DNA of 64,000 nucleotides from Ceratodon purpureus (lineage: Eukaryota; Streptophyta; Bryopsida; Pseudoditrichales; Ditrichaceae). Positions 51,220-61,840 of the stretch are shown piece by piece. Made by a program: the position numbers and the translations under genes. The notes under the pieces were generated by a model. The model did no database searches, had not been told where the DNA came from, and worked only from the letters and a program-made list of their open reading frames with translations. How positions within the stretch are numbered: position 1 is the first letter of the stretch; each line of letters starts with the position of its first letter. Location of the stretch: assembly GCA_014871385.1 (NCBI GenBank), contig CM026425.1, positions 8,161,243 through 8,225,242 on the forward strand, in the 5' to 3' direction.

Positions 51220-52362
51220 TTAAAAGTGAGAATTTTGAAATAGGGCAATTCCATACTGTCCTTTTGAACCTAGAGTTCTTGTACAATGATACAAGTCTCT
51301 AGACTTCAATAGAACAACATCTCCAATTTTGGGGATAAAGAAACAATTCAAACCTTGCAAGTAAAATTTGGCTTCATTGCCAAATTCATCTCTGTCTCCT
51401 GCAACCACCAAAATAATAAATTATTTAAAACAAAACAATTTAGAAGAAAAAACAAGACATAATGAAAAAAATTCAATAACGAATAAATTAGTTGAATATA
51501 GAATTTTAGCTTACCATCTGAGCCAAGCCAAATAAAAAATCCAAAACTATTATCATGTTCATCGTTATGCGGGTTACAAGAATAATCTCTTGTAATGCAC
51601 ATTGTAGTGAATGGTGCACCACCTACTCTCCCCTCATTCATTGGCATGCCTTCTCTGATCCAAACGACCTCCAAGTGTTCAAAAATAGGTGGAAAAAGCT
51701 CTTTTAAAACCTTGCACAGCATCGTAGCTAACTTCTCACCATATGAATAACATAGAGGGTGTTTAGAATGGCTAAACCTACATAACAATTGCTCAGAACA
51801 AAAGGTAGCATTAATGTAGCACAAGAGAAATTCATCGCTACGTATTCCACGAATCTCCGTTGGTGTTTTAATTCTTTTCTCCTCACTCCAATTCTGTTCC
51901 TCTAAGATATATTCATTCTTCCAATATATCTTAGGACGATCACTATGCTGCACTCTACGTATGAATCTACAGCTAAAGGGCCCCTTGTACACTTCGTTCG
52001 GTGCAGGTGGCTGAATAATCCTAAGAGATGACAAATGCATATTTGTAACATGCTTCTCAAAGACACTATACCTTGCTTGAAGCTTTTTCGTTGGATCGCA
52101 CCGAATGCGATTACAAACGAAAAAAAGGCAAATTGGGACTCCATGACAAACCTTGGTCAAGTAAAAATGGCTCATAAATTTTCAACTTCTCTAGACGCCT
52201 ATGTTTCTTCCCAACAAAATGTATACTAATACCATGAGCAGTAACTGTAGTATTACAAGCAGAACAATAAAATTCATCACCGCTTGGTAACTCGGAGCCT
52301 CTGTCACTATAAGAAAAGATTTCTCCTTGTTTGGAACAAGATCTTCTTCTTTTTCCACCCAT
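51220..52362 (-). CDS. U1-type zinc finger protein with Tet-like 2OG-Fe(II) dioxygenase domain
   Basis: Three exons (52362-52152, 52075-51515, 51398-51220) join in phase to give 316 residues. Residues 33-54 form a C-x2-C-x11-H-x5-H finger ending GKKH, the U1/matrin type seen in RNA- or DNA-binding proteins. The C-terminal half fits the double-stranded beta-helix of Tet/JBP-like 2OG-Fe(II) oxygenases of the kind expanded in fungi. CNPHNDEHDNSFGFFIWLG supplies the iron ligands His240 and Asp242, and GDVVLLKSRDLYHCTR supplies His295. A Gln (305) stands where an Arg for 2-oxoglutarate might be expected. By homology it may oxidise methylated bases, but the substrate is unknown. The first intron is short (76 bp) and inferred from phase. 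The coding sequence is AT-rich like its surroundings. An acceptor-like CATAG lies just above the start, so an upstream non-coding exon is likely. Confidence 0.78.
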
Positions 52363-53825
52363 TGGGAAACCTATGAAAATATACAACAAAACAAGAGAAA
52401 ATAAGTCATTTGAAAGGCTGTTACAAATAAAAACATAAGTTTTTTTTTTCTTACAAAAAGAAACTATACGTAGTACACATTTACACATAGTTTTCATAGT
52501 ATTTTTGTTATCAAAACTCATTTTCACTTAAGAGGCAATGGCTACCTTAGTCAAAGGATAAATATCCTATGACTTCTCACCATCACATCAAGGACAATTA
52601 AAGGTCTTTTAATTCAACGGATTCAGTTCACATATCCACAGAATGTGCAAACCTTCACTGGAATTTATATGTAACACGAATACTAAGCCAACAAGAATGT
52701 TATGCTTACAAGAAATGAACAATACATGTTATCTAAGTGGTAATAAATATCACAGCGGCTAGTAACTCATAATGTATGTATACATTACCCTACACATGGA
52801 TACATGTTTAAGTAAAAAATCTCAAGGACAAGTTTTACCTTACAATCAATCAAAAATTCAAATCATATGTTAATATACTCATAAAATTATCATACTATTA
52901 TTCAACTAAGTTCAGCAAGCATTAATATACATATATCATGATGCATAATAAAATCCCTCAACTTTATAATATACTTACAATTCAATCCAAATTATACTTT
53001 CAAAAATGATCATTTAAACATAAGTGCATCAGGCCCAAACTTATAGCATTCATCACAAATTATATAGCAAAATCAATAAATTTTCTTCAAAATTCATCTT
53101 CTGATTCTATACCAAACGGTTTCTATGCTCAGTTGAAGTTGGTGCCTTCTTCCACGCTTGAATCTATTCGGCAGCTCAACACCCTCACACCTTCAAAGCC
53201 ATAACTTTGTCTCTAACAATCTAAATCAGAACTTATAAAGCTCCATAGAAAACTAACACAGTAATACTTCACTTGATCAACCTTCATAAACAAAAAGACT
53301 ATAAACAAGTTTCTACAAGCTTTTGAAGTCTTGGTCTTCTAAATTTCTTTATAGCAGACACTGTCTCACTCAAACACATATAGGAATTACATAATGAGTT
53401 TAAATAGAGCGTGCTATATCATTATGGAACCACAATAAGAGTATATACAAGCTCTCAAAATCTTATAAAAAAACTTATAGTACACACTGAGTTCTCGCTC
53501 TCCAAAAACCGCACACCAAAAAATAAACTCTGGTGGAGGATAGACGGGAACCGGACCCTTCGCCTCCACCCAAAGTCAACACTAGCCCATACCTACGCCT
53601 CATTGGCCTCAACTACTTATTGGCTAACTCCTTCAAGCTTACTTCAGCCTTATCTATCCCTTATTTTAGCCATAAGGCATCAAAAATTTACCAAATGGTA
53701 AACTATTTCTACATTTATCTTCCAAACTTGTAACATGGAAGGTGAAGTTTGGAAGCATTAAAAACTAAACAAATAAAATTAAATATATGTCTAAAAGAGC
53801 TTGAAAAGAAATATCAAGAGGAATT
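52363..53825. other. AT-rich region between the dioxygenase gene and the next ORF
   Basis: Likely leader and promoter of the dioxygenase gene, with AT-rich sequence throughout. Plus-strand open stretches (53411-53733) overlap in two frames and have no motif. No terminal inverted repeats flanking the dioxygenase gene were found by eye. Confidence 0.4.
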
Positions 53826-54284
53826 TCACTCCATTTGCAAGAACTTGAGGATGCGTTGAAAGATAAGAGCAACAAAGTCAGCACATGCAGCCTTAGTCAA
53901 CGGATTAACTGGTCCTTCAAGCCAACGTTGATGACCGCGACTTCCTTTGACAGGCCTAAGACAACAAGAGTATTGATTGTCATTTAGGCCTTCAAAGATC
54001 CCTCCAAACGTTACATCTTCAGTATTTAGTTCAACACATCCAACCTGCAATAAAATCACCAAGGCACGACCATCTTGTTGAAGATTGTCGTGCCACCGTT
54101 GCTCCACACGAGGTTGCTTTGGCGGCCGAGAAGGCCCAACTTCTTCTTGTGGACAATCATGCAATGGTCTAGGATTAAATGACATAAGAGTACAAACCGG
54201 CAGTTGAGATAAAGAAATGTCTAGCTCAAGCTCTGGTTGAAGCTCTTCATCTTGAGACTCAGAAAAAACTCTCCAATTCGACAT
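53826..54284 (-). CDS. Unassigned ORF upstream of the dioxygenase gene
   Basis: An uninterrupted frame of 152 residues starts at the ATG at 54284. The protein begins MSNWRVFSESQDEELQ, with an acidic N-terminus and a proline/basic middle (GPSRPPKQPRVEQRW), then ends in a hydrophobic helix-like segment (ADFVALIFQRILKFLQ). No family is recognised. It lies on the same strand as, and about 1.46 kb upstream of, the zinc finger-dioxygenase gene, so it could be a separate gene, an exon of a longer gene or part of a mobile unit. No TATA or intron signal settles this. The length without stops in AT-rich DNA favours real coding or recent decay. Confidence 0.4.
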   Translation of the reverse strand: MSNWRVFSESQDEELQPELELDISLSQLPVCTLMSFNPRPLHDCPQEEVGPSRPPKQPRVEQRWHDNLQQDGRALVILLQVGCVELNTEDVTFGGIFEGLNDNQYSCCLRPVKGSRGHQRWLEGPVNPLTKAACADFVALIFQRILKFLQME

Positions 54285-56281
54285 GATCAAAGAAAATCAA
54301 AACAACTACACAAAACTGATGAAGTTCTAAATGAACCTTCTTCTTATAACACAAATACTTTGTAGAAAGCATCACGTTGAAGCTTTCCCAAAGATGTGAT
54401 CTGTTTTCTCCAATCAAACCCATTCAAATAAAATATAAAATATAAAATATAAATATAAAACAATAGATAGGGATATAAATCCCTTCAGCATGCTCTGATA
54501 ATCGCCAAGCCGCTGAAGTCCAACTGGTAAAGTGCTTCAAGCGCCATAGCATTGGTCTGGGTTCAAAACCCTTTGGACCCGTATGAGCATGCGAATGGCC
54601 ACGTGGATTAGCACTGCTAGTGAAAATTAGGCAAGAAACTATCAGTTGGCGCCACCTTCCCCCTGAGCATGTGAGAAGATGTAGAGACTCCAAGTTTCGT
54701 GGTTAAAACCACGTTCCTTTCTCCTTCCCCTTCATTTCTCTGATCTCCCCCCTCCCTTTTGTCTATACTTTTATTTTTCCTAGTTTTATTTCTATTTGCT
54801 CTGAACACTGCTCCCAAACCATTCCACACTGTAATTACATATTGAACCATTTCCTTACACAACAACGGAGGCTGAGCAGCAAAGTGGTTGGGGTGGAGGA
54901 AGGCTAGATTCGCGAGAGTAGAGGGCAATCGCCGCAGGAAAGGTTGCAGCTTAGGTGATGGTGTGCCATAGCTCTTTGGCTTAGCGACGGAGGTGGAAGT
55001 GGGGGCTCGCCACTAACCCTAAAAATTTCATGACGGCACTTGGGTTTAGAGTTTTGGGCTTTGGTGGAGGGGGGAGGAAATAATGTTAGACGACGGTAGG
55101 ATGAAGAGAGATGGGAGATTCTGCTATGGAGGACAATTTAGATATGTGATAACATGGGATTTGTGGGTGATGTGAACATGGCGATGAAGCTTGAGTGGAA
55201 GTTGCAAAGGAGGAGAAGAAAGTAAGTAAGGAGAATGGAAATAAGAAGAAGCGGAAAATGATTTTTCAAGACGGGGATTATAATCGTTACTATTGGTACT
55301 GGGTATGTTTTTCTTAGTCTGTCTTGTGACATTTTATTTGTATATGTTGCCAAGGAACGATCTGAGTAGAGACCATGGCTTTACTCAGATGACTCTTGAC
55401 ACTCTTGAAGGTCTGGTCAATGATCTCATGTTTTCATGCCTTACATCTTTCGACTACCAGCTTCTCATCTCATATAAGCAATACTGTGTTTAATGATTGT
55501 GGGATTGGAAAACACAAAGTAAGCAAAGCGATTGTCCTTAGAGGTTCACTCTGAGGAAGGAACTCCACCCTAGAAAGCCTTTGCCGAGGAGTGACGATGC
55601 TCGCGTATCCCATTCAAGCCGAGCAGGCCGTGAACTCCATGTGATTATTCATCTTCATTATAAACTACTCTCATGTACTAGATCATGACAATTGAAAGTA
55701 ATCTATCTCATATGCAAGAGAACAAAGCGATTGCTAGCTCTTCTTGGCCGAAATGCCCCCACCGGATATTCAACGATATCAAATACAGGAGATGCTCTAT
55801 ACATGGCAGGCCAAAATCGCACCCCAGCAATAACAAAACGAGTGAAGCAACTCACAGCCAGCACTTGGCCTCTTATACACGAACTTCACAATCTGAGAGA
55901 CTCAGGTTTGACGACGGACTTCCGCTTGTCAGAACGAGAAGGTAAACGACAAGGAGTGGTAAAACGCGGGACATGTAAAAGTAAAACAAAAACCCGAATT
56001 ACCATGACGAAGGGGAGTGACTGTGGGAGCCTGCCTTCGGGAGCATGAGGCTCAGCTCCCAGCCCAACCTCCAGGTGCAGAAGTTTGCCGTAGTGGTTGC
56101 TCATTAGAGCGTCTTTGAAAGACATTGTATTCTTTGCAAAAGCAGTTTTGAACAACCAAAAGCAACATTGAAACTAACTAAGTCGAAGTTTACCGAATAG
56201 TAGCGATGCCTGCTTGTATAACTAGGGATTTTTGTCGTCTAGTGGTCTAAGTTGCAACCGGCAACAAGGCTCGTGTTGCTA
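54285..56281. other. Intergenic region, no gene
   Basis: AT-rich at 54420-54470 with (AAATATA)-type repeats, followed by the tRNA-like segment at 54505-54575. Beyond that, open stretches on both strands at 55685-56155 overlap in several frames and show no motif. Confidence 0.4.
54505..54580 (+). repeat. tRNA-like segment, candidate SINE head
   Basis: CCAACTGGTAAAGTGC (54520-54535) resembles a pol III A box and GGGTTCAAAACC (54559-54570) a B box. The spacing is about 25-35 bases. The segment does not fold into a complete acceptor stem by eye, so it is not called a tRNA gene. A unique tail of about 150 bases follows, ending in a palindrome (GTGGTTAAAACCAC), as in tRNA-derived SINEs. Confidence 0.4.
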
Positions 56282-56631
56282 GAAAACTTGCCTCTGCAAT
56301 AAACCTCGCCCTCGTCTTAATGACGAGGCGGGCCCTCCCCTTCCTCCTCCCCTTTCTCCTTTCCTCCTTGCTCTATTTTTAGGGGCCCTACGGCCCTTTT
56401 TAGTAATTTTTTTATTTTTAATGAAACCGGGGACCCCGAATTAATATAGGGGGATCCACTAGATTAATTTTAGTTAGTTTATATTTATTTATTTTTAAAT
56501 TAATTTTTTTTTTTTTGGTTTCCATCAACATGCAAAATATAGGGGGCTTTTTGCCCCCTCCAATGACAGCCCTGGTTGGGGGGCCCTCGTCATTAACAGG
56601 AGGGCGAGGTTTATCGCAAGGGGAAAACTTG
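56282..56631. mobile_element. Mutator-type MITE with 9-bp target duplication
   Basis: GAAAACTTG is repeated directly at 56282-56290 and 56623-56631. The 332 bp between have terminal inverted repeats of about 40 bp sharing ATAAACCTCGCCCTC and TTAATGACGAGG. A 9-bp duplication with long TIRs is the pattern of Mutator-like elements. The interior has no ORF but carries C/T-rich and T runs. A tRNA A-box-like string (GTCGTCTAGTGG) sits about 50 bases to the left, so it may have inserted into an older SINE. Confidence 0.8.
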
Positions 56632-58026
56632 GGGTGTGTTCTTTTAGATTGTGCAAGAGAGATGCCATGCATTCTAGCTGACCAGCAATCAAGCAGGGAA
56701 AGCATCCTGCAAGTCTCCTTGCACACGGAGTGTTCCAGAAGTCCATTGCCCTCTCTCCAGTTCTTTCCATTTTCCACACCCTATTGATCACTGATGTGGT
56801 CATCTGGGCAGTAGAGGGTTAACACTTGATGATGATCCCCATCAAGGGTAGCAACTGGAACTGTATTGAAGGAGTCCAGGAGACGAGCTTGAACACAGAG
56901 AGACTCAGAGAGACTCAGAGAGAGGCAATGAGGCTGAGTAGGCTCACATGAAGAACCAGACCAGAAACAGACATATGGGTCAGTGCTTGTAAGTGGCACA
57001 GTACATCCAACCCCTTGTCCAAGTGTGCAACAGACTCTGGACTCAAAACAATCTTTGTGGTTCATATTCTTGTCGACTGTACAGTGTATGTAAACCCATT
57101 CTCTTCTTATCCAAGTCACACCATGTCAGCATGCATATAATTTTCAGAGAACATGGAAACATCCCACTTCACAAATGTTAAAAGTGCCTTCTGTGTGCTC
57201 TCTTTTTACAATGGAAATGAAGATCCCACTTGTATCAAAAATAAGAAATATGAAGTTGCTAGAATTTGCATGTCCTCAAAATAAGGGCACATCCTCTTAT
57301 GTTGCTCAAAAGTAGGATATCAATTTATCAAATATAAAAATCAAAATCAAAATCAAACAAAACTGAAGAAGAGAGAGGAAGATATCATGTCAACTGAAAA
57401 CAAAAGCAAACTTGACTTATTAAAGTTGATGCCAAGCAGTGTATATAAGTTGGTGTGGATTGCAATGCCATTGAGTTCAGCCAACCAACTTGACTGAATG
57501 GTTTGGCTCTATACTCCATATAATTGGGCAAAGGTTGCCGCTGTGCTGACTTTGAGTTCTACCCATCATCTTCCCATCATCTAAAGGAATGAGCTCGGCA
57601 AGAGATTCCTTTTCTGCGAGATTGAATGGTCTAGCCTGGAATTTACACTAGAATTTTCATCACTGGATGCTGTAAGTTGGTTGCAGCTTATAAATCATTC
57701 AATATTCAGCCCAAAATTGTCACTCGGAAATGTCTGATGTTTGGAATCTAACAAAAAGATGATGTGGGAACTACATTGCCATAGCACCTTACTCGTACTT
57801 GATTTTATTCTTCCATGCATAAATAATTTCTATTGCACCATAAATGATCTATATTCTGCCACAATTCAAAAGCAAAACAACTGATTGTACAAAGGAATCT
57901 TGCATCCAAAATTGTGTGCATATATTTTTGTTGGAAAATGGTGTGTTGGTTTTGTTCCTGGTAAACATTAATTTTAAGTATATGTTAAAGGTCATGAAGC
58001 ATAAAAGAAAATACCACTACATTGTT
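56632..58026. other. Intergenic region, no gene
   Basis: No exon is supported. A short GAGAGACTCA tandem lies near 56897-56925. The rest is unremarkable and becomes AT-rich after 57700. Confidence 0.35.
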
Positions 58027-59105
58027 TTAACCCCTAAATTACCTTGTGTTTTTGAGAGCTTAATCCTCAAAACTGTAATTTTTTACCACTATGCCCTTTC
58101 GAGGATATGAAACAAATTTTTTAACTTTTTTTGGAATTTCAACCGTAAGATCTTGTACCTAATCCTACTTGGAAGAACTGATCCAAATTTCAACCGTTGG
58201 ATGTTTTTCGTTAGTGAGATCGTAGTGTTCAAAGTTTCAGCATATATTTTTTTGGGCCTTGACGGAGAGGCATGGTGCAAATGGGCCAAAGGGAGACTTG
58301 ATGATTCCTACTTCAAACATTTTGGTCACATTTTTTTTCATGTAGCTAACTAGGTTAGGTATGCTCATGCAAAATTTTAGGGACTCGAAACGCTTTTTAG
58401 ACCTTCCTGCAAATTATTTTCTACAAGAAGGTATAAAATTGACAAAATAGTAAAACATGCATTACAATACAATTTGTGAGCTAAAGAAAAAGTGAACGGT
58501 GAGTAGGTACCTTTATAAATTTGTGATTTTCAGATAATTTTTTTTTTAAAAAATTCAAAAATCTCGAATCTTGACAAATTTTTGAAGGGAAAATTCAAAA
58601 ATTACTAAAAACTTTGAAGCTTGTCTTTGTAAGTTTTGGAGGTTGCCCTTGTAAAATTGGTAAACTTTTTGACTTCGGTCACTATGGAATTTGAGTAGTG
58701 ATTTGATTATGAATATATTTCAATTTTTTTTTTTTTAAAAAAAGACCTAATTTTAGACTGCCCATTTTGGACTTGAAACCTAAAATTTCCAGATGAAGGT
58801 TCTAAAATTGAAATTTGGCTTCAAATTTTTTACTACATAGACCTTATTGTAAAGGGAATATCCAATAAAAATCTCAAAAAAAAAAATTATTTTTAACCTC
58901 CCCTACTAGGCTGCCCGAAAGTGCAAAACCCATTTTGGGTTTTAAGGATAGTTAGAGGTCAAGGACACATTTTAAAGCAGTGAATAAGTATTTTCTATAT
59001 TTATAATAAACTAGAAATTGATTTTTATTAATAGTAATTCTATCATTAGGTTTAAAACATGATCTGAAATCAAAAAAACATTTAAAAAAATATCTACAAA
59101 TATAT
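58027..59105. mobile_element. TTAA/CCCCTAAA element, left copy
   Basis: TTAA at 58027-58030 is followed by CCCCTAAA, the same start as at 59106. Both copies contain AACCGTAAGATCTTGTA and a GATC...GTTCAAAGT block in the same order, so they are related. No matching right end (TTTAGGGG TTAA) occurs before the second copy, so this copy is truncated or joined to the next. Non-coding and AT-rich. Confidence 0.6.
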
Positions 59106-59973
59106 TTAACCCCTAAAGTTCTGAGGGTATTTTTCATCAAAACTGCCTCAAAACAGCCCTTCTTCAAAGCAAGGTGGATTTTGCAAACTTGGGGTTTTTT
59201 TTAGTACATCTAACCGTAAGATCTTGTAGCTAACTTCTATGTCTACATGTCCACCAAATCTCACACACTCATTCTTCACCAATTGCAAGATCATAACGTT
59301 CAAAGTAGAAAAACAAGTTTTTTTTCCTACAAAAAAAGGGGACATCAGAGTTTTGAAGGCCCAAAAAACCATTTTTTTGCATTATGGATTTTGGGGGTTT
59401 TCATGCATGTCAAAGAAGACTGAGTTAGCTAATTGTACTGAGAAAATTATATTCAAAAAAAATGTGGAAAGTTGCCAAAAAAATCATTTTCCACTACGGG
59501 GTATACTGAAATTCACAAATAAAGGCCGTTTTTGGACAATAAAAATAGCATATTAAAAAAAATTGGATTAAAAATCCGAAAGGTGGGAACATGCTCTACT
59601 GCCTTCCCTATACATTGAAATTTTTATTTTTGAAAAATATCAAAATCTCAATTTTTGGTGGAATTTCAAGGTTTCGTCTTTGGGCAGATTTTGGCAGTTT
59701 TGGGCAGTTTTGGGCAGTTTTGGGCAGAATTTGCTGCATTCACAGTGGCTTAGAAACATTCAACAGCTGCCCAACGAGCAGCGTTTGACACTTAAACCTT
59801 CATAACTTTTGATCCCGATGTCGGAATTGAAAATTAAAAATACCCACACGAAGATCTCCGAACGGCCCACCTTCAATAAAAATTTCAGAAAATCCTGATA
59901 TAAATTGCATTCATAGGTACATGCCCAAATTCAAAAAAAGCCCAAATGTGGCAGATTGTCCTTTAGGGGTTAA
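59106..59973. mobile_element. TTAA-flanked element with CCCCTAAA...TTTAGGGG ends
   Basis: TTAA occurs at 59106-59109 and 59970-59973. Between them are 860 bp that start CCCCTAAAG and end CTTTAGGGG, a perfect 9-bp TIR. The ends follow the piggyBac-like rule (TTAA, then CCC). The element includes a 10-bp tandem repeat at 59679-59727. No transposase ORF is present. Confidence 0.68.
59679..59727. repeat. 10-bp tandem repeat, about five copies
   Basis: The unit TTTTGGGCAG is repeated about five times with small variation, inside the TTAA-flanked element. Confidence 0.85.
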
Positions 59974-61840
59974 AGAAGTTTTTATCACATTGATACCAAA
60001 TTTTACAAAGTTCATTAGTGCCATTGATGATATTTGAAATCATGGACATTGATAGTTGCATTATACAAGAAAGTATGATCAAATAATGAATAAAAGTAAT
60101 ATAGAATCTCGATGAACATAAATTTAAATCCAAGCATAACCATATCCATGGCTAATTTAAATTTAAAATCATCTTTGGTCACTCTTTAAGAAGCAAAACA
60201 AAGCAGAACTAGAAAGAAGCCATCATGTATTGGAATGATAACGAGTTGATAGTTTTGAATTTATGTTTAAAAATGTTGTGAACAATGAATAGATGATTGA
60301 TAGTAAACCTTGAGTAAATTGATTTTTCTTGAGATAGTTAAGAAGTTAAAGATATTTAAGTTGGTAAGTTTTCAAAATGTTTTTTTACTTAATTTTAAAC
60401 ACTACCTTTAAAATTTGTATTTTTGAACCACCCAAGCAATTTGGCACAACCTTGCAACACTAGCTTTTAAGACTGCACATTACTTTAGTGTGATAATCTA
60501 GAACATAAAAATTGTCTTTAATCAATACAAGAATTTAAAAACACTGGATGGATGAAAATGCAAATACACAAGTAATGTGGTACTTGAATATGTTGATCAC
60601 AATCAAGAATTTGAATGCTTTCACTTATAAAGATCAATATATATTGATGACAAGAATGAATTCCATCTCAAGAGAAAGCCTAAGGCTCAAATTAGACATA
60701 GCAATATGTACTATCACCCGTTGAAAACCTTATATGGTGTCTAAAAAAATTGTTCTAGAGCCCATTAAAATCTTTTTCTTTTCTTACAAATAGGATCCAA
60801 CTAGAATTCATCTTATTTATTAAACCACAAGTATCAATACATAAAGCGGAGATAGTCCATTTTTATTTTACTATAGCTCATATCTACATGTCTTTATTCT
60901 CTTTGTTGACCTTTTCCTAAAATCATACTAATAGTCAAGCAATATGAAGTAAGTTTTTTATGAATATGGGGATGGACTCTATTACTCTCAATCAATGGCG
61001 TAGGAAAACCATACATAGTGAAGGTCCAAAACTTGTGCAGTAAATTAACATTGAAATAGTTAAGATTGTAATTATAAACTGCTTTATAGGAGACTAATGT
61101 TGATCAATCAATTTTTTAATTTTTTAAATTTTCTCTATTTTGACTAAGATGGTAAGTCAACCCACATATTGACTTTGGATTGGTCCTAGTATCAATTTAA
61201 GATGAGCTTGTAAAAGGGTTTGAAATATTCTTCACTTTGAAAAATTGTCAAATTAATACCTATATGGGATATCAATAAGAAATCACTTTACCTCCTTATG
61301 ATTTTTTCTCTTTTATGCAAAAAAACCGAATCTTGAGGGGAAAAAAAATATTTCTAATATCCAAATCTCCTTATTTTCACAATTTCTGGTATTTCCACGC
61401 TAACGACAGGAATAGGCTGATCTACCTCTCCTGCAATTTGTATCCTTCATAGGTGTCGGTTCTTCCTAGTGCACCCAGAATTAAAAACAAACTGGGTGAA
61501 TGAACAGCATGGATGGGACTCATCATCACTGACACACATCCCACAGCACCCTCAAACCACCTCAAACCAACATGGACAACACACACTCTTGAAAAAACAC
61601 CCTGTGTGTCCCCCAAAAAAAACACAAAAAAAACACACTCTTGAAAGCTGAAAGAGAGTGTGCACTGAATCCAAGGCCATGTCACTCACATCCCATCCCA
61701 TCACATTACATTGATCCACACAAACAATCACTCCATTTGGGTTCACCTACCATCAAGTTATCAGCATATTCAACATTGCAACTCCTCAAATCCAAGTAAT
61801 GCTCTCTTTCTTACACCTTGGCAATCGCCATCTTTCACAA
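59974..61840. other. AT-rich intergenic sequence and promoter of the last gene
   Basis: AT-rich until about 61380, with no gene. From 61400 the composition changes and A/C-rich sequence leads to a probable leader exon ending at the donor AAG|GTATGT near 61841. Confidence 0.4.

Noticed and set aside
51902-52144. Separate small protein starting MESQFAFFSFV
   Set aside because: It reads an intron and the following exon in the wrong frame; the spliced frame gives a coherent dioxygenase.
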